DNA from: Paenibacillus piscarius
GTDB lineage: Bacteria > Bacillota > Bacilli > Paenibacillales > Paenibacillaceae
Assembly: GCF_022234545.1 (NCBI RefSeq)
Contig: NZ_JAIEUI010000002.1
Coordinates: forward strand, 186,001-250,000
DNA length: 64,000 nucleotides
Direction of reading: 5' to 3'
Position numbers and translations under genes: made by a program. The notes beneath the pieces are model-generated. The model was not told the DNA's origin. It saw nothing but the letters and a program-made list of their open reading frames with translations, and searched no databases. Every line of letters starts with the position of its first letter. Within the stretch, counting starts at the first letter, position 1. Positions 46,173-54,943 of this stretch are shown here, piece by piece.

Positions 46173-46198
46173 GATGCTCTCTCCCTCTCCCTTTAGAC

Positions 46199-48625
46199 TT
46201 ATACCTGCGTCTGTTCAAACAATGCGGTGCGTGTGCCTTGGTCATTCAGCATTCTCTTCCATGGATCACTAACCTGGGCCAGGGCAAAATCAATCCGTGC
46301 GGCCAGCTCCTTACGGTTGTCATCACTGCCCAGAATTACCGTCTTGATCTGCTCCAGACCCATCCGCTCTACCCACTCTGAGGTTCTTTCCAGGTAATTC
46401 CCGGTCTCACGGTAATACTGAATTACAGCGGAGCAGACCTCAACCAGCTCTTCATCGGTTTTGACCTTACAGAAGGCATCTGCGATACGCGGCTTGATCC
46501 CGCCGTTACCGCCGATGAATACTTCCCAGCCGCCGTCATTGCCCACGATGCCGATGTCCTTCGTGCAGGATTCTGCACAATTGCGCGGGCAGCCGTTCAC
46601 AGCCATTTTGAACTTGGCCGGCATATCCAGCCGTTCGTACTTGCGTTCCAGCATTGCGCCCATGCCCATGGAATCCTGTGTGCCGAAGCGGCAGAACTGC
46701 GAGCCTACACAAGTCTTGACTGTGCGCAGAGATTTCGCGTAGCCGTAGCCGGACGGCATATCCAGCTCCTCCCACACCTTCGGTACATCCTCTTTTTTGA
46801 CCCCGATCAGGTCCAGTCGTTGTCCGCCGGTCACCTTCACGACCTTCACATCATATTTCAGAGATACATCCGCAATCCGCTTCAAGTCCTCTGGAGTGGT
46901 GACCCCTCCGTACATCCGCGGAATGACCGTATAGGTTCCGTCCTTCTGGATATTAGCGCTCATCCGTTCATTGACGAACCGCGATTCCTTCTCATCCTCA
47001 TGGGTGTCCGGATAGATCATGCCCAGGTAATAGTTGACGGCAGGGCGGCATTTCGAGCAGCCCTCCGGTTGCTTCCAGTCCAGCACGTGCATGACTTCCT
47101 TCGTGGTGCGGAGGCCTTTCGCCGTAATCTCGGCCACGATCTCATCCCGGCTCAGCGAGGTACAGGTGCAGATTCCCTGCTTGGCGCTCTGCTGGAAGCT
47201 GTCACCCAGAACGAACTGCAGAATCTGCTCAACAACTGGCTTACATCCGCCGCAGGAGCGGGTTGCACCCGTGCAGGCTTTAATTTCATCAACTGTCGTG
47301 AAGCCATTCTCGGTAACGGCATCTACAATCGCTTTTTTAGTCACCCCGTTACAGCCGCAGACAATTTCTTCATCGGCCATGGCTTCAACGGATAGTCCTT
47401 TCTTAGCTTCACCTCCGCCGCAGCAGCCTGTGCCCATCACCTCAGCGTAGATCTCGTCGGTCATCTCCGTGCCATTTTTCACAAGCTTCTGCAGACTGGC
47501 TGATTCCGTCACATCACCGAACAGAACTGCGCCGACAATCCGATTGTCCTTCAGCAGAATCTTCTTGTAGGTCCGCTTCCATTCATCCTTCGCCGCAATG
47601 ACCGTATGCTCCGCCGTTTCAGTGAACTCTCCCGCAGAGAATACATCTACGCCGGAAATTTTGAGTTTGGTAGCGACAACCGAGCCTTCATATCCGGCTG
47701 TCTGTACACCCGACAAGTGCTTGGCCAGCACCATCCCCTGCTCGAACAGCGGGGCGACAAGCCCGTAACAGATGCCTCTGTGCTCTGTACATTCGCCGAC
47801 AGAGTATACATCCGCAATGGAGGTCTGCAGATAATCATCTACGACAATCCCGCGGTTCACGGTAATACCGCTGTCCTTGGCAAGCTGAACATTAGGCTTG
47901 ATCCCTACGGCCATGACCACGAATTCAGCCGGCAGCTCACTGCCGTCACTGAAGCGCAGTCCGCTCACCCGCTCATCACCGGTCAGTTCAACCGTCTGCT
48001 TGCCCATAGCAAACTTCACGCCCTGGCGCTTAAGCTCAGCCTGCAGCATGGATGAGGCCGTATGATCCAGCTGCCGCTCCATCAGATCCTCCAGCAGATG
48101 CACAACGGTAACATCCATACCCAGATTGACAAGCCCTTTCGCCGCTTCGAGACCGAGCAGTCCGCCGCCGATGACCGCTGCCGTCCGGTATTGCTTCGCC
48201 GCCGCCAGCATGGCATCACAGTCTGCAATATCACGGAAGCCGACAACGCCTTCCTTAGTGCTGCCCGGTACAGGCAGAATGAAAGAATTCGAGCCTGTAG
48301 CGATAATGGCTTTGTCATAAGGAACGGCAAGGCCCGTATCTGTAATCACCTGTTTCACATTCTCATCCAGCCGCACAGCAGTCATTCCGGTATGCAATGT
48401 AATCTGATTATCTTCATACCACTGACGGTCATTCAGGATAATATCTTCAATAGTCTTGCTGCCTTCAAGGACATAGGATAACATGATCCGGTTATAATTG
48501 GGGTGAGGCTCGCTGCCGATGATCGTAATATCATAAGCGCCGCCCAGCTTAAGTATCTGCTCAATAGTGCCTACTCCCGCCATGCCATTGCCAATCAGCA
48601 CTAACTTCTGTCTTTCTGCTGCCAC
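46199..48625 (-). CDS. nirB: NAD(P)H-dependent nitrite reductase large subunit
   Basis: Reduces nitrite to ammonium. 808 residues: FAD/NAD domains (LVLIGNGMAGVGTIEQIL, GGGLLGLEAAKGL, YSVGECTEHRG), two BFD-like [2Fe-2S] segments (CGCNG..CTGATRSCGGCKP and CTCTS..GCSKCRP, about 420-540), then sulfite/nitrite reductase domains with the siroheme-[4Fe-4S] cysteines in CVGSQFCRFGT (about 637-643) and GCPRNCAESC (about 676-680). Start is GTG with AAGGAGGG 7 bp upstream. The Fnr-type promoter suggests an anaerobic dissimilatory or detoxifying role rather than only nitrate assimilation. Confidence 0.96.
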   Translation of the reverse strand: MAAERQKLVLIGNGMAGVGTIEQILKLGGAYDITIIGSEPHPNYNRIMLSYVLEGSKTIEDIILNDRQWYEDNQITLHTGMTAVRLDENVKQVITDTGLAVPYDKAIIATGSNSFILPVPGSTKEGVVGFRDIADCDAMLAAAKQYRTAAVIGGGLLGLEAAKGLVNLGMDVTVVHLLEDLMERQLDHTASSMLQAELKRQGVKFAMGKQTVELTGDERVSGLRFSDGSELPAEFVVMAVGIKPNVQLAKDSGITVNRGIVVDDYLQTSIADVYSVGECTEHRGICYGLVAPLFEQGMVLAKHLSGVQTAGYEGSVVATKLKISGVDVFSAGEFTETAEHTVIAAKDEWKRTYKKILLKDNRIVGAVLFGDVTESASLQKLVKNGTEMTDEIYAEVMGTGCCGGGEAKKGLSVEAMADEEIVCGCNGVTKKAIVDAVTENGFTTVDEIKACTGATRSCGGCKPVVEQILQFVLGDSFQQSAKQGICTCTSLSRDEIVAEITAKGLRTTKEVMHVLDWKQPEGCSKCRPAVNYYLGMIYPDTHEDEKESRFVNERMSANIQKDGTYTVIPRMYGGVTTPEDLKRIADVSLKYDVKVVKVTGGQRLDLIGVKKEDVPKVWEELDMPSGYGYAKSLRTVKTCVGSQFCRFGTQDSMGMGAMLERKYERLDMPAKFKMAVNGCPRNCAESCTKDIGIVGNDGGWEVFIGGNGGIKPRIADAFCKVKTDEELVEVCSAVIQYYRETGNYLERTSEWVERMGLEQIKTVILGSDDNRKELAARIDFALAQVSDPWKRMLNDQGTRTALFEQTQV

Positions 48626-48679
48626 TGGTAGACCCTCCTTAGAGACTATGATTTCTTCATTCCCTTGCTTGATAGGAAA

Positions 48680-48744
48680 ATTATACTGTTCCTAATTCCC
48701 GGGCAAGTGTGACCACAGTCACACAGGATGTGAATTTTTTCACA
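48680..48744 (-). promoter_or_regulatory. nirB promoter with tandem Fnr boxes
   Basis: Proximal box TGTGACCACAGTCACA (48708-48723) and distal box TGTGAATTTTTTCACA (48729-48744) both fit TGTGA-N6-TCACA. Their centres are 21 bp apart, the same spacing as at pflB. A perfect -10 TATAAT (48685-48680) places the proximal box about 42.5 bp before the start. Confidence 0.82.
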
Positions 48745-48837
48745 ATAAAATTGGCTATTAAAAAGACGGATCCCCATGCTATACGCACAGAAATCCGCCT
48801 CTCCTCAACCATCTAAAGCTCTATACTTCCCTATAAA

Positions 48838-49527
48838 TCAAGAATTTCTCAGCACTAAGGCAATCTCCAGCATGTCCAGCGGCTTTAGCTTCATATCCAC
48901 GCCATTCCCCAGCAGAGCCTTGTCATTGACCTTCAGTCTCCATTCCTCATTACTGAGCGGAGTATACTCCATCACATTCAGCAGTGTCCGGTTATCTTCG
49001 GCAAGCTGAACCATCCCGCTGTTCTTCATCAGCAATTTGACGGAGAGATCCTCGGTAAAAGGCAGCACATGACAATGAGTCAGCTCCGGCTGCTCGCTCC
49101 CCCCGTTCACCATGATGATGACAGGCTGAAGCGCTGTCCCGCCGTTACCCGGATCCACGGAGATCATAATGGACGCCCCCGGATCGAGCGCACTGTCCAA
49201 GGATTGGGGCTTCTTGCCGTTCACTTCGATATTCCAGGCCATCCCGGGGCTAAGCAAGATCTTATTCACCTCAGTCAGCCTGCCATCTGCTGAAAATTCC
49301 GCAACGCCGCTCTTCTTAAACAGTTCGATGACCGTTATACCGTCAACATAGGCCTCATTCAGCAGTCTGGCCGAGCTTCCCGCCATCTCACGTTCACCCA
49401 CCAGAACCGACAACGCTATTCCATTGCCCCCGTTACTGCTGCCGGCATTCCCTGCTCCCAGGCTGCAGCCGCCCGCCGGAACTAGGAGGAACAGGCACAG
49501 CAACAGGCGCATCCACCTCGCGGACAT
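48838..49527 (-). CDS. Lipoprotein with two DUF4430-like repeats
   Basis: 229 residues. Signal peptide with lipobox PAGGC (Cys21), then a Gly/Asn/Ser linker. Two similar segments follow: about 75-125 (VIELFKKSGVAEFSADGRLTEV... WNIEVNGKKPQSLDSALDPGASIMISV) and about 165-225 (VKLLMKNSGMVQLAEDNRTLLNV... WRLKVNDKALLGNGVDMKLKPLDMLEIAL). Both resemble the DUF4430 / cobalamin-binding beta-grasp repeat with its W-x-(I/L)-x-V-N core. The ligand is unknown. It stands alone between nirB and the RIC gene. Confidence 0.75.
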   Translation of the reverse strand: MSARWMRLLLCLFLLVPAGGCSLGAGNAGSSNGGNGIALSVLVGEREMAGSSARLLNEAYVDGITVIELFKKSGVAEFSADGRLTEVNKILLSPGMAWNIEVNGKKPQSLDSALDPGASIMISVDPGNGGTALQPVIIMVNGGSEQPELTHCHVLPFTEDLSVKLLMKNSGMVQLAEDNRTLLNVMEYTPLSNEEWRLKVNDKALLGNGVDMKLKPLDMLEIALVLRNS

Positions 49528-49649
49528 TGCATGGCACCGCCTTCAATATGTATTCTCCCATACTCTTTAAGGATACCGCATTGAAGGCGTGTTCTCAATT
49601 CCTTTGTGTGGAAAAAAAGTCCCCGGAGGGACTTATCTCAGCAACCATT

Positions 49650-50378
49650 TTATTGATACCGCAGGAACAGGATATTGTTCTCCAGATGCACATGCTCGAA
49701 GGTCATCGCTTCCAGTTCTTCAAGCCGGGCATAGGTCAGGCGGTAGGTTGTGCAGGCGTGAGCCGGCGGCGTGTAGTCATTGGTCACCCGGCGCAGCTCA
49801 CGCAGGATTTCCCCTGCCCCGTCATGCTCTGCCTCCAGGCCTTGCAGCAGCCCGCGCAGCTCGGCAAGCCCCTCTTCGCTCGGATTCCGGGAGTAAGCCA
49901 GCATCTTAGGGAACTCGCTCTCCTCTTCCTTCGCCGTATGCTGCAGCAGCTCCTCACGCAGGGTGTTGAACAGACGGTGCATTTCACCCAGGTGCGGGGA
50001 ATCCTCTCCATGGACACGGAACACCTTGGTTACATTCTGGCTGATCAGCGGAAGCTCCTGACGCAGATAGTGGTGATGCTTGTTCACGATATATTCCACC
50101 AGTTCCTCAGAAGAAGCATCGTTCCACGCAGTATCCTCTTCCAGCACCGGGTGCTGCTGCTGAAGCTGATTCAGCTCCTGTACCACCGCCACTGCATCCA
50201 GCCCCTTCTCGGCGGCGGCTTCAGCCAGCGGCTTCGCACCTCCGCAGCAGAAATCGATTCGCTGTGCCTTGAAATAATCGGCTGCCTTGGGGAACTGAAG
50301 GACAATATCTCTTACCATTGCTTCCGGGGTGAATCCTGGATGAACTGCAGTTGTATCGTTGAATTGATTGGACGCCAT
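49650..50378 (-). CDS. ric: Iron-sulfur cluster repair di-iron protein (RIC/ScdA)
   Basis: 242 residues. N-terminal DUF542 domain with the Cys-Cys motif RIDFCCGGAKPLAEAA, then a hemerythrin-like four-helix bundle with His/Glu iron ligands (IVNKHHHYLRQELP, HTAKEEESEFPKM, EAEHDGAGEIL, FEHVHLENNILF). The family repairs Fe-S clusters damaged by nitric or oxidative stress. Proximity to fnr and the nitrite reductase operon suggests protection against NO made during nitrite metabolism. ATG has GAGGAGGGG upstream. Confidence 0.93.
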   Translation of the reverse strand: MASNQFNDTTAVHPGFTPEAMVRDIVLQFPKAADYFKAQRIDFCCGGAKPLAEAAAEKGLDAVAVVQELNQLQQQHPVLEEDTAWNDASSEELVEYIVNKHHHYLRQELPLISQNVTKVFRVHGEDSPHLGEMHRLFNTLREELLQHTAKEEESEFPKMLAYSRNPSEEGLAELRGLLQGLEAEHDGAGEILRELRRVTNDYTPPAHACTTYRLTYARLEELEAMTFEHVHLENNILFLRYQ

Positions 50379-50527
50379 GTTGGCCCCTCCTCATGTTAAG
50401 GTTATAGGTTACTGTGCTTATCACTTCTACACCTTAACACCGGAGATTATCCGAACTTGTGATTGTACGCACGAAATATAACAAATTTTAATGAACAAGC
50501 ATTATCTGTCCCCAATGTTAAATATAC

Positions 50528-50556
50528 TAGACATTTTGTTATATATATTTTACAAT
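50528..50556 (+). promoter_or_regulatory. Sigma-A promoter of the XRE gene
   Basis: -35 TAGACA (50528-50533), 17-bp AT-rich spacer, -10 TACAAT (50551-50556), 17 bp before the start codon, so the leader is very short. Confidence 0.6.
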
Positions 50557-50573
50557 ACAGATGAGGTGAGAGA

Positions 50574-50786
50574 ATGGGAAAGAATCTGAGGCTCAAGGCC
50601 TCCAGAGCGGCAAAAGACATGTCGCAGAAGCAGCTGGCCGATGCTGTGGGAGTCACCAGACAGACGATTATTGCTATTGAGAATGGTGACTACAACCCCA
50701 CCATCCGGTTATGTATTGACATTTGCGTAACGCTTGGGAAGACACTTGATGAACTTTTTTGGGAGGGAACGAATGGTGGGCAATAG
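50574..50786 (+). CDS. Small XRE-family regulator
   Basis: 70 residues, a single helix-turn-helix (MSQKQLADAVGVTRQTIIAIENGDYNPTIRLCIDICVTLG) with the common C-terminus TLDELFWEGTN. This YgzD-like class is usually encoded just upstream of a small membrane protein, as here. It probably autoregulates the pair. GAGGTGAGAGA precedes the ATG. Confidence 0.88.
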   Translation: MGKNLRLKASRAAKDMSQKQLADAVGVTRQTIIAIENGDYNPTIRLCIDICVTLGKTLDELFWEGTNGGQ

Positions 50787-51219
50787 TAATCTGGATGAGA
50801 GACAATTACAACAGCGGCACAAGGCAGGGAATCAGGCTTTTCTGTTTATGGCCTTCTTGCTCTTGGCTGACATGGGTCTGGAGAATTACGGTATTGTGTG
50901 GCTGGAGTACCCGCTCAGCAATTACATGATCTTCATGCTGGGCGTAGGTTCCTATCTGGTACGGCTGATCTGGAGCGGTGCGTATGTAGGGCCGGGCGGA
51001 GGACAGAGCGGAGGGTACGGAAGAAGTGTTGCTGGTGCTGCGCTGGCAATATTGGTCGCTGCCTGTATCATTATTGTGACATTCGTGAACCCGTCCGTTC
51101 AGGAAGCCTCTGACGGCAGAGCCAACGGGCCGGTTATTCTGATCATCGCCTTGGCGGCAGGGCTGATTATCTTGAGCACAGTGTATTTAATCAGACGGAG
51201 AAACAACCGGGCGGAATAA
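50773..51219 (+). CDS. Small membrane protein paired with the XRE regulator
   Basis: 148 residues, overlapping the regulator gene by 14 bp. Four hydrophobic helices: FLFMAFLLLADMGLENYG, NYMIFMLGVGSYLVRLIW, AGAALAILVAACIIIVTFV, PVILIIALAAGLIILSTVYL, ending in RRRNNRAE. The N-terminus LDERQLQQRHKAGNQAF resembles proteins co-encoded with YgzD-type regulators; function unknown. ATG 50773 has GGGAGGGAACGA upstream; the longer frame from 50734 lies in the regulator gene. Confidence 0.8.
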   Translation: MVGNSNLDERQLQQRHKAGNQAFLFMAFLLLADMGLENYGIVWLEYPLSNYMIFMLGVGSYLVRLIWSGAYVGPGGGQSGGYGRSVAGAALAILVAACIIIVTFVNPSVQEASDGRANGPVILIIALAAGLIILSTVYLIRRRNNRAE

Positions 51220-51230
51220 GGCAGAGAGGA

Positions 51231-51267
51231 GTGCTGCTGCAGGGATTCACTCTTAAGGCAGCAGCAC
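51231..51267 (+). terminator. Terminator of the XRE/membrane pair
   Basis: Perfect 10-bp stem GTGCTGCTGC / GCAGCAGCAC with a 17-nt loop and a short TTT. Confidence 0.6.
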
Positions 51268-51295
51268 TTTGGGATGGAAGCTGCATTTCCCGGGT

Positions 51296-52018
51296 CTACC
51301 GGACCGTCGCCTGCATATAAGTCCGCTTGCCCTGTGCATCCTTCAGATAAGGGCCCAGTCCGGCAAACCGCGAATGATCCACATATACCCCCGTCATCCA
51401 CCGCCCTTCGGTCAGTCCCCCGTTCCACTGCAGCACCAGATCAGGGGCCGAGATCCATTCCTGATAGACTCTGATCTTCTTGTCTTTATATTCTTTGGAC
51501 GGCTTGTTCATTTCCTGCAGCGGAACCGGGGTCAAATAGGTAGGCACGAAATAGGCAGCAATCAGCTCCAGATCCTCCCCGCTCAAGAACGCCTCGTCTC
51601 CCAGATAAGGCTCGAACAACAGCGTATTCTCATACATGGACCAGATTACCGCCTGCAGAACCATGCTCTGGCTGATGCCGTTATGAAAGGTGAACCGGCG
51701 CTGCGGGCCTATAGGGGCATCTCCTTCCACCGTAACCGGCTCCAGGCAATGCCGTTCGCAGCCGATGCACTTCCAGCCGGACGGGCTCTGAATCCATTTC
51801 TGAAACACGCTGCCGCTGTCATTATCCCCCTTGTATAACGAAGAGATAATCTCGTACGGGACACCAATCCACGCATCCCAGAGCGAAGCGGGCAGATGGC
51901 TATGAAGCATGAACAGCACCTTGTCATACATCAGCTGTACTCTGATCGATGCGGTCTCCAGCTCGGCGACATCCTTCTTTCCATAGGTTATTTCCCGGGA
52001 AAACAGGGTGATGGTCAT
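51296..52018 (-). CDS. Hypothetical protein with a C-x2-C-x3-C motif
   Basis: 240 residues, family not recognised. No signal peptide or clear membrane helix. It contains WKCIGCERHCLEPV (about residue 90), a possible metal or redox site, and a C-terminal Trp/Tyr/Gly-rich stretch (WISAPDLVLQWNGGLTEGRWMTGVYVDHSRFAGLGPYL). ATG 52018 has GGGAGGCG 8 bp upstream; the frame runs to 52129 without a signal. A cre-like site lies in its leader, so it may be catabolite-controlled. Confidence 0.7.
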   Translation of the reverse strand: MTITLFSREITYGKKDVAELETASIRVQLMYDKVLFMLHSHLPASLWDAWIGVPYEIISSLYKGDNDSGSVFQKWIQSPSGWKCIGCERHCLEPVTVEGDAPIGPQRRFTFHNGISQSMVLQAVIWSMYENTLLFEPYLGDEAFLSGEDLELIAAYFVPTYLTPVPLQEMNKPSKEYKDKKIRVYQEWISAPDLVLQWNGGLTEGRWMTGVYVDHSRFAGLGPYLKDAQGKRTYMQATVR

Positions 52019-52114
52019 GATCTTCGCCTCCCAAAAAGTTTTGTTAGTGCTCCAGCCTGAACTCACTGCGACAAAACTTGCATACGAAGCATACCTTTGG
52101 GCTTTTCCTACTTT

Positions 52115-52128
52115 TGTTAACGCTTCCA
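52115..52128 (-). promoter_or_regulatory. cre-like site in the leader of the unknown gene
   Basis: Minus strand TGGAAGCGTTAACA fits the core TGNAANCGNWNNCA completely. It lies downstream of the predicted -10, a roadblock position for CcpA repression. Confidence 0.5.
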
Positions 52129-52279
52129 CTCATCCGCAATATTAGTTTGTTCTATTATATTACACAGGTTTGGCCGAAGTGCAAGATTTATTTGTCTGAG
52201 CACGCCATAAAATTGGTTCGTGTGGTGTTATTATGGACGGATTACAATGCCAAATATACCTGGCAGCTGCCCATAATGA

Positions 52280-52311
52280 AGCACCCCTCACCGCAATCGG
52301 CAAGGGGTGCT
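52280..52311 (-). terminator. Terminator of the HxlR gene
   Basis: AGCACCCCT / AGGGGTGCT 9-bp stem, 14-nt loop, 21 bp after the HxlR stop; T tract short. Confidence 0.6.
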
Positions 52312-52331
52312 CATCTGAAATATGAACGGAA

Positions 52332-52658
52332 TTACTCTACCCAGTTCTCGGCCCAGGATTGAATCTGCTGCATCACCGGCTCCAGGGCGCGGCCCTTAAC
52401 CGTTAATTCATACTCGATACGGACCGGCGTCTCCGGGTAGACGTGACGGACCAGAATACCTTCGCATTCCAGATCCTTCATCCGCTCGGACAGCATCTTA
52501 TCGCTCATTGACGGAATCAGCCCGGAAATATCCTTGAACCGCTTCGGGCCGCTCATCAATGTCTGAATAATCAGTCCGTTCCAACGCTTGCCCAGAAACG
52601 AAAACGCTGTTTCAAACCGCGGGCACATCGTCAGTTGATGTTCTTCCATTATTCTCAC
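52332..52658 (-). CDS. HxlR-family regulator
   Basis: 108 residues. The family core is complete: CPRFETAFSFLGKRWNGLIIQTLMSGPKRFKDI and ISDKMLSERMKDLECEGILVRHVYPETPVRIEYELTVKGRAL. The N-terminal Cys12 corresponds to the redox-sensing cysteine of thiol-responsive members such as YodB and HypR. The target is unknown; no partner gene is adjacent in the same unit. Confidence 0.9.
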   Translation of the reverse strand: MRIMEEHQLTMCPRFETAFSFLGKRWNGLIIQTLMSGPKRFKDISGLIPSMSDKMLSERMKDLECEGILVRHVYPETPVRIEYELTVKGRALEPVMQQIQSWAENWVE

Positions 52659-52774
52659 CTCTCACTCTTGAAGCTTACGATAAGTTAGTATATATAATTT
52701 TACCACATTTAATCCGGATTGAACATCGTTTACCATAAAAAAGTTCATGTCCCCTAACTATTATATCCACGCTG

Positions 52775-53104
52775 TCAATCCTTGGTTCCTTCCGCCTGCC
52801 CGCGCCGCTGAATCGCCTCAGTCACCACATAGGCGAGATCATCGTTGCCGTATAAGGAGAGTACGCCCAGCACCGTATCATCCGAGATGAACCCGGCCTC
52901 TTCCTCGGATACGGTCAGCGCCAGCGCCCGGCCAAGTGCCTGATTCCCCTCCTGCTGCGGGTAAGCCTGGAGATACAGGGCGTGCGGGTCAAGCTTGTTG
53001 TTCACACACCACTGGGCAAAGACCAGGATCATCATCTCCTCATCCCGCTTATAGCTCTCAATAATCCTCTCTTCCATAGACTTGCTGTAATCGTAATCCT
53101 CCAT
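52775..53104 (-). CDS. Hypothetical small acidic protein
   Basis: 109 residues, family not recognised. Starts MEDYDYSKSMEERIIESYKRDEEMMILVFAQWCVNN and is helical and acidic without membrane segments. GAGGAGAAC 4 bp upstream favours ATG 53104 over the frame start at 53152. It is divergent from the VTT-domain gene. Confidence 0.65.
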   Translation of the reverse strand: MEDYDYSKSMEERIIESYKRDEEMMILVFAQWCVNNKLDPHALYLQAYPQQEGNQALGRALALTVSEEEAGFISDDTVLGVLSLYGNDDLAYVVTEAIQRRGQAEGTKD

Positions 53105-53236
53105 GCTGTTCTCCTCTCTGCTGATCCTATAAGATGTATTATACCGCGACAAGCTGCGGGGACAATGATCTTTGCTTCAATAATCCCCTTTTTTTGAGTA
53201 TCATGAAATGGATAGTGTGAAGAAGGGGCATAGTAT

Positions 53237-53848
53237 ATGAGAAAATGGCTGACAGTAATTGTGTATATCTTGTGTATCATACTCGCATGGGTCTACAGGG
53301 AAGAGATTCTGAGCTGGCTCAAAAAGGATCATAATCTATATCTCTCCCTGCTGGCCGCCACGGTGCTGGCGCTGCTTCCTGTACTCCCATATAAGCTGAT
53401 TATCGGTCTGTACGGTTATGCATATGGAAGTCTGGGCGGGGCGATCCTGTGCTGGAGTGCCACCACGATCGCGGCAGCATTGGTGTACGGCGGTGTAAAG
53501 TATCTGTTCCGTGAGCAATCTATCACTTATCTTAGCTCTATTGCGGTGCTGGGGAAGTTCACCTACGCTGTGCAGCAGCGGCCCTTTGCGTCGGTCGTCC
53601 TTGCCCGGCTGGCGCCTGTCATTCCGCAGATGGCCGTGAACATCTATGCCGGAGCTGCCGCACTGCCCTTCTGGAGCTATCTCGGCGCAACCGCTCTGGG
53701 CAAAATCCCCGGTATCGCCCTCTACGCCTTCCTGGGCGGACAGATGCTCCAGCATCCGCGCAGTGCGGTGATTGCGGTGCTTGTGTATGCTGCCGTGCTG
53801 GCCATTGCCGGATTCTCTCTGCGTCCGCGCTCCTCTGCCGGACGGTGA
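53237..53848 (+). CDS. TVP38/TMEM64 (VTT/DedA-like) membrane protein
   Basis: 203 residues with five or six helices. The VTT core is GYAYGSLGGAILCWSATTIAAALVYGG followed by FASVVLARLAPVIPQMAVNIYAGAAALPFWSYLGATALGKIPGIALYAFLGG. Relatives act in lipid scrambling or undecaprenyl-phosphate recycling. uppP lies 6 kb away, but no operon links them. AAGGGG precedes the start. Confidence 0.87.
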   Translation: MRKWLTVIVYILCIILAWVYREEILSWLKKDHNLYLSLLAATVLALLPVLPYKLIIGLYGYAYGSLGGAILCWSATTIAAALVYGGVKYLFREQSITYLSSIAVLGKFTYAVQQRPFASVVLARLAPVIPQMAVNIYAGAAALPFWSYLGATALGKIPGIALYAFLGGQMLQHPRSAVIAVLVYAAVLAIAGFSLRPRSSAGR

Positions 53849-53937
53849 AGTCCGGGTGAACTGGCGGGAGGACTTCATTTGATTTATAATTAAATTGTGA
53901 TCTATTTAATTGCATATTCGCAAATGGAGGGATAACA

Positions 53938-54924
53938 ATGAGTGAATTTCAAGCTGATTCTATAAACACCAAGACCGAAAAGGCTACCTTTGCCGGCGGA
54001 TGCTTCTGGTGTATGGTATCCCCGTTTGAAGAGCTTCCCGGGATTATTGAGGTCGTCTCCGGGTATACAGGCGGACATACCGTTAATCCGACCTACGAGG
54101 AGGTCTGCTCCGAGACCACGGGACATGTGGAGGCTGTGCAGATTACCTTCAACCCGGAGATCTTTCCATACCGCAAGCTGCTGGAGTTATTCTGGCAGCA
54201 GATCGACCCGACGGATGCCGGAGGACAATTCCATGACCGCGGCACCTCTTACGGAACGGCCATCTTCACCCATTCCGAGGAGCAGCGGGAGCAGGCTGAA
54301 GCCTCGAAGGCTGCACTTGCCGCAAGCGGGCGATTCTCCGCGCCGATCGTCACTCCGATTCTTCCGGCCAAGCCCTTCTACCCTGCCGAGGAATACCACC
54401 AGGGCTACCACCGCAAGAATCCCGGGCATTACAAGCGTTACCGCAAAGGCTCCGGCCGTGAAGCCTTCATTGAAGCCCACTGGACCCACAAGGAGGACCC
54501 GCAGAGTCTCAAGGCCCGCCTGACTCCGCTGCAATACGAGGTGACGCAGAATAGTGCCACCGAGTCCCCTTTCCGTAATGAATTCTGGGATCATCACGGG
54601 GATGGAATCTATGTGGATATCGTATCCGGCGAACCGCTCTTCAGCTCGCAGGATAAATACGATTCCGGCTGCGGCTGGCCGAGCTTCACCCGGCCGATCC
54701 GGGACATTGCCGTGAAGGAGAAGACCGACCTCAGCCATATGATGGTCCGTACGGAGGTGCGCAGCACTTCAGCGGATTCCCATCTCGGCCATGTCTTTAA
54801 CGACGGGCCGGGGGCGAACGGGCTGCGTTACTGCATTAATTCGGCAGCATTGCGCTTTATCCCCAAGGAAGACCTGGAGAAGGAAGGGTACGGCGAGTAC
54901 CGCGTGCTTTTCCAGACGGTCTAA
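53938..54924 (+). CDS. msrAB: Bifunctional peptide methionine sulfoxide reductase MsrA/MsrB
   Basis: 328 residues. MsrA domain with the catalytic Cys22 in [19 protein letters not shown] and the GTSYGTAIF and [11 protein letters not shown] segments, then MsrB from about residue 195 with the catalytic Cys299 in [11 protein letters not shown] and Cys245 in SGCGWPSF. The fusion repairs both S and R forms of methionine sulfoxide. There is no signal peptide, so it acts in the cytoplasm. GGAGGG precedes the ATG. The zinc CxxC pairs of many MsrB proteins are absent. Confidence 0.96.
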   Translation: MSEFQADSINTKTEKATFAGGCFWCMVSPFEELPGIIEVVSGYTGGHTVNPTYEEVCSETTGHVEAVQITFNPEIFPYRKLLELFWQQIDPTDAGGQFHDRGTSYGTAIFTHSEEQREQAEASKAALAASGRFSAPIVTPILPAKPFYPAEEYHQGYHRKNPGHYKRYRKGSGREAFIEAHWTHKEDPQSLKARLTPLQYEVTQNSATESPFRNEFWDHHGDGIYVDIVSGEPLFSSQDKYDSGCGWPSFTRPIRDIAVKEKTDLSHMMVRTEVRSTSADSHLGHVFNDGPGANGLRYCINSAALRFIPKEDLEKEGYGEYRVLFQTV

Positions 54925-54943
54925 TTCAGCAGCGACAAAATAA

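Larger units (their letters stand above)
52019..52331. other. Intergenic region between unknown gene and HxlR gene
   Basis: 313 bp, no gene. Contains the cre-like site at 52115-52128, a probable -10 TATAAT on the minus strand at 52159-52154 for the unknown gene (weak -35 TTGCAC near 52184 with a long spacer), and the HxlR terminator at 52280-52311. Confidence 0.45.

Noticed and set aside
50440..50475. An Fnr box upstream of the RIC gene
   Set aside because: TTGTGATTGTACGCACGA has only one good half site; the other arm fails at two of five positions, and no -10 fits the distance.
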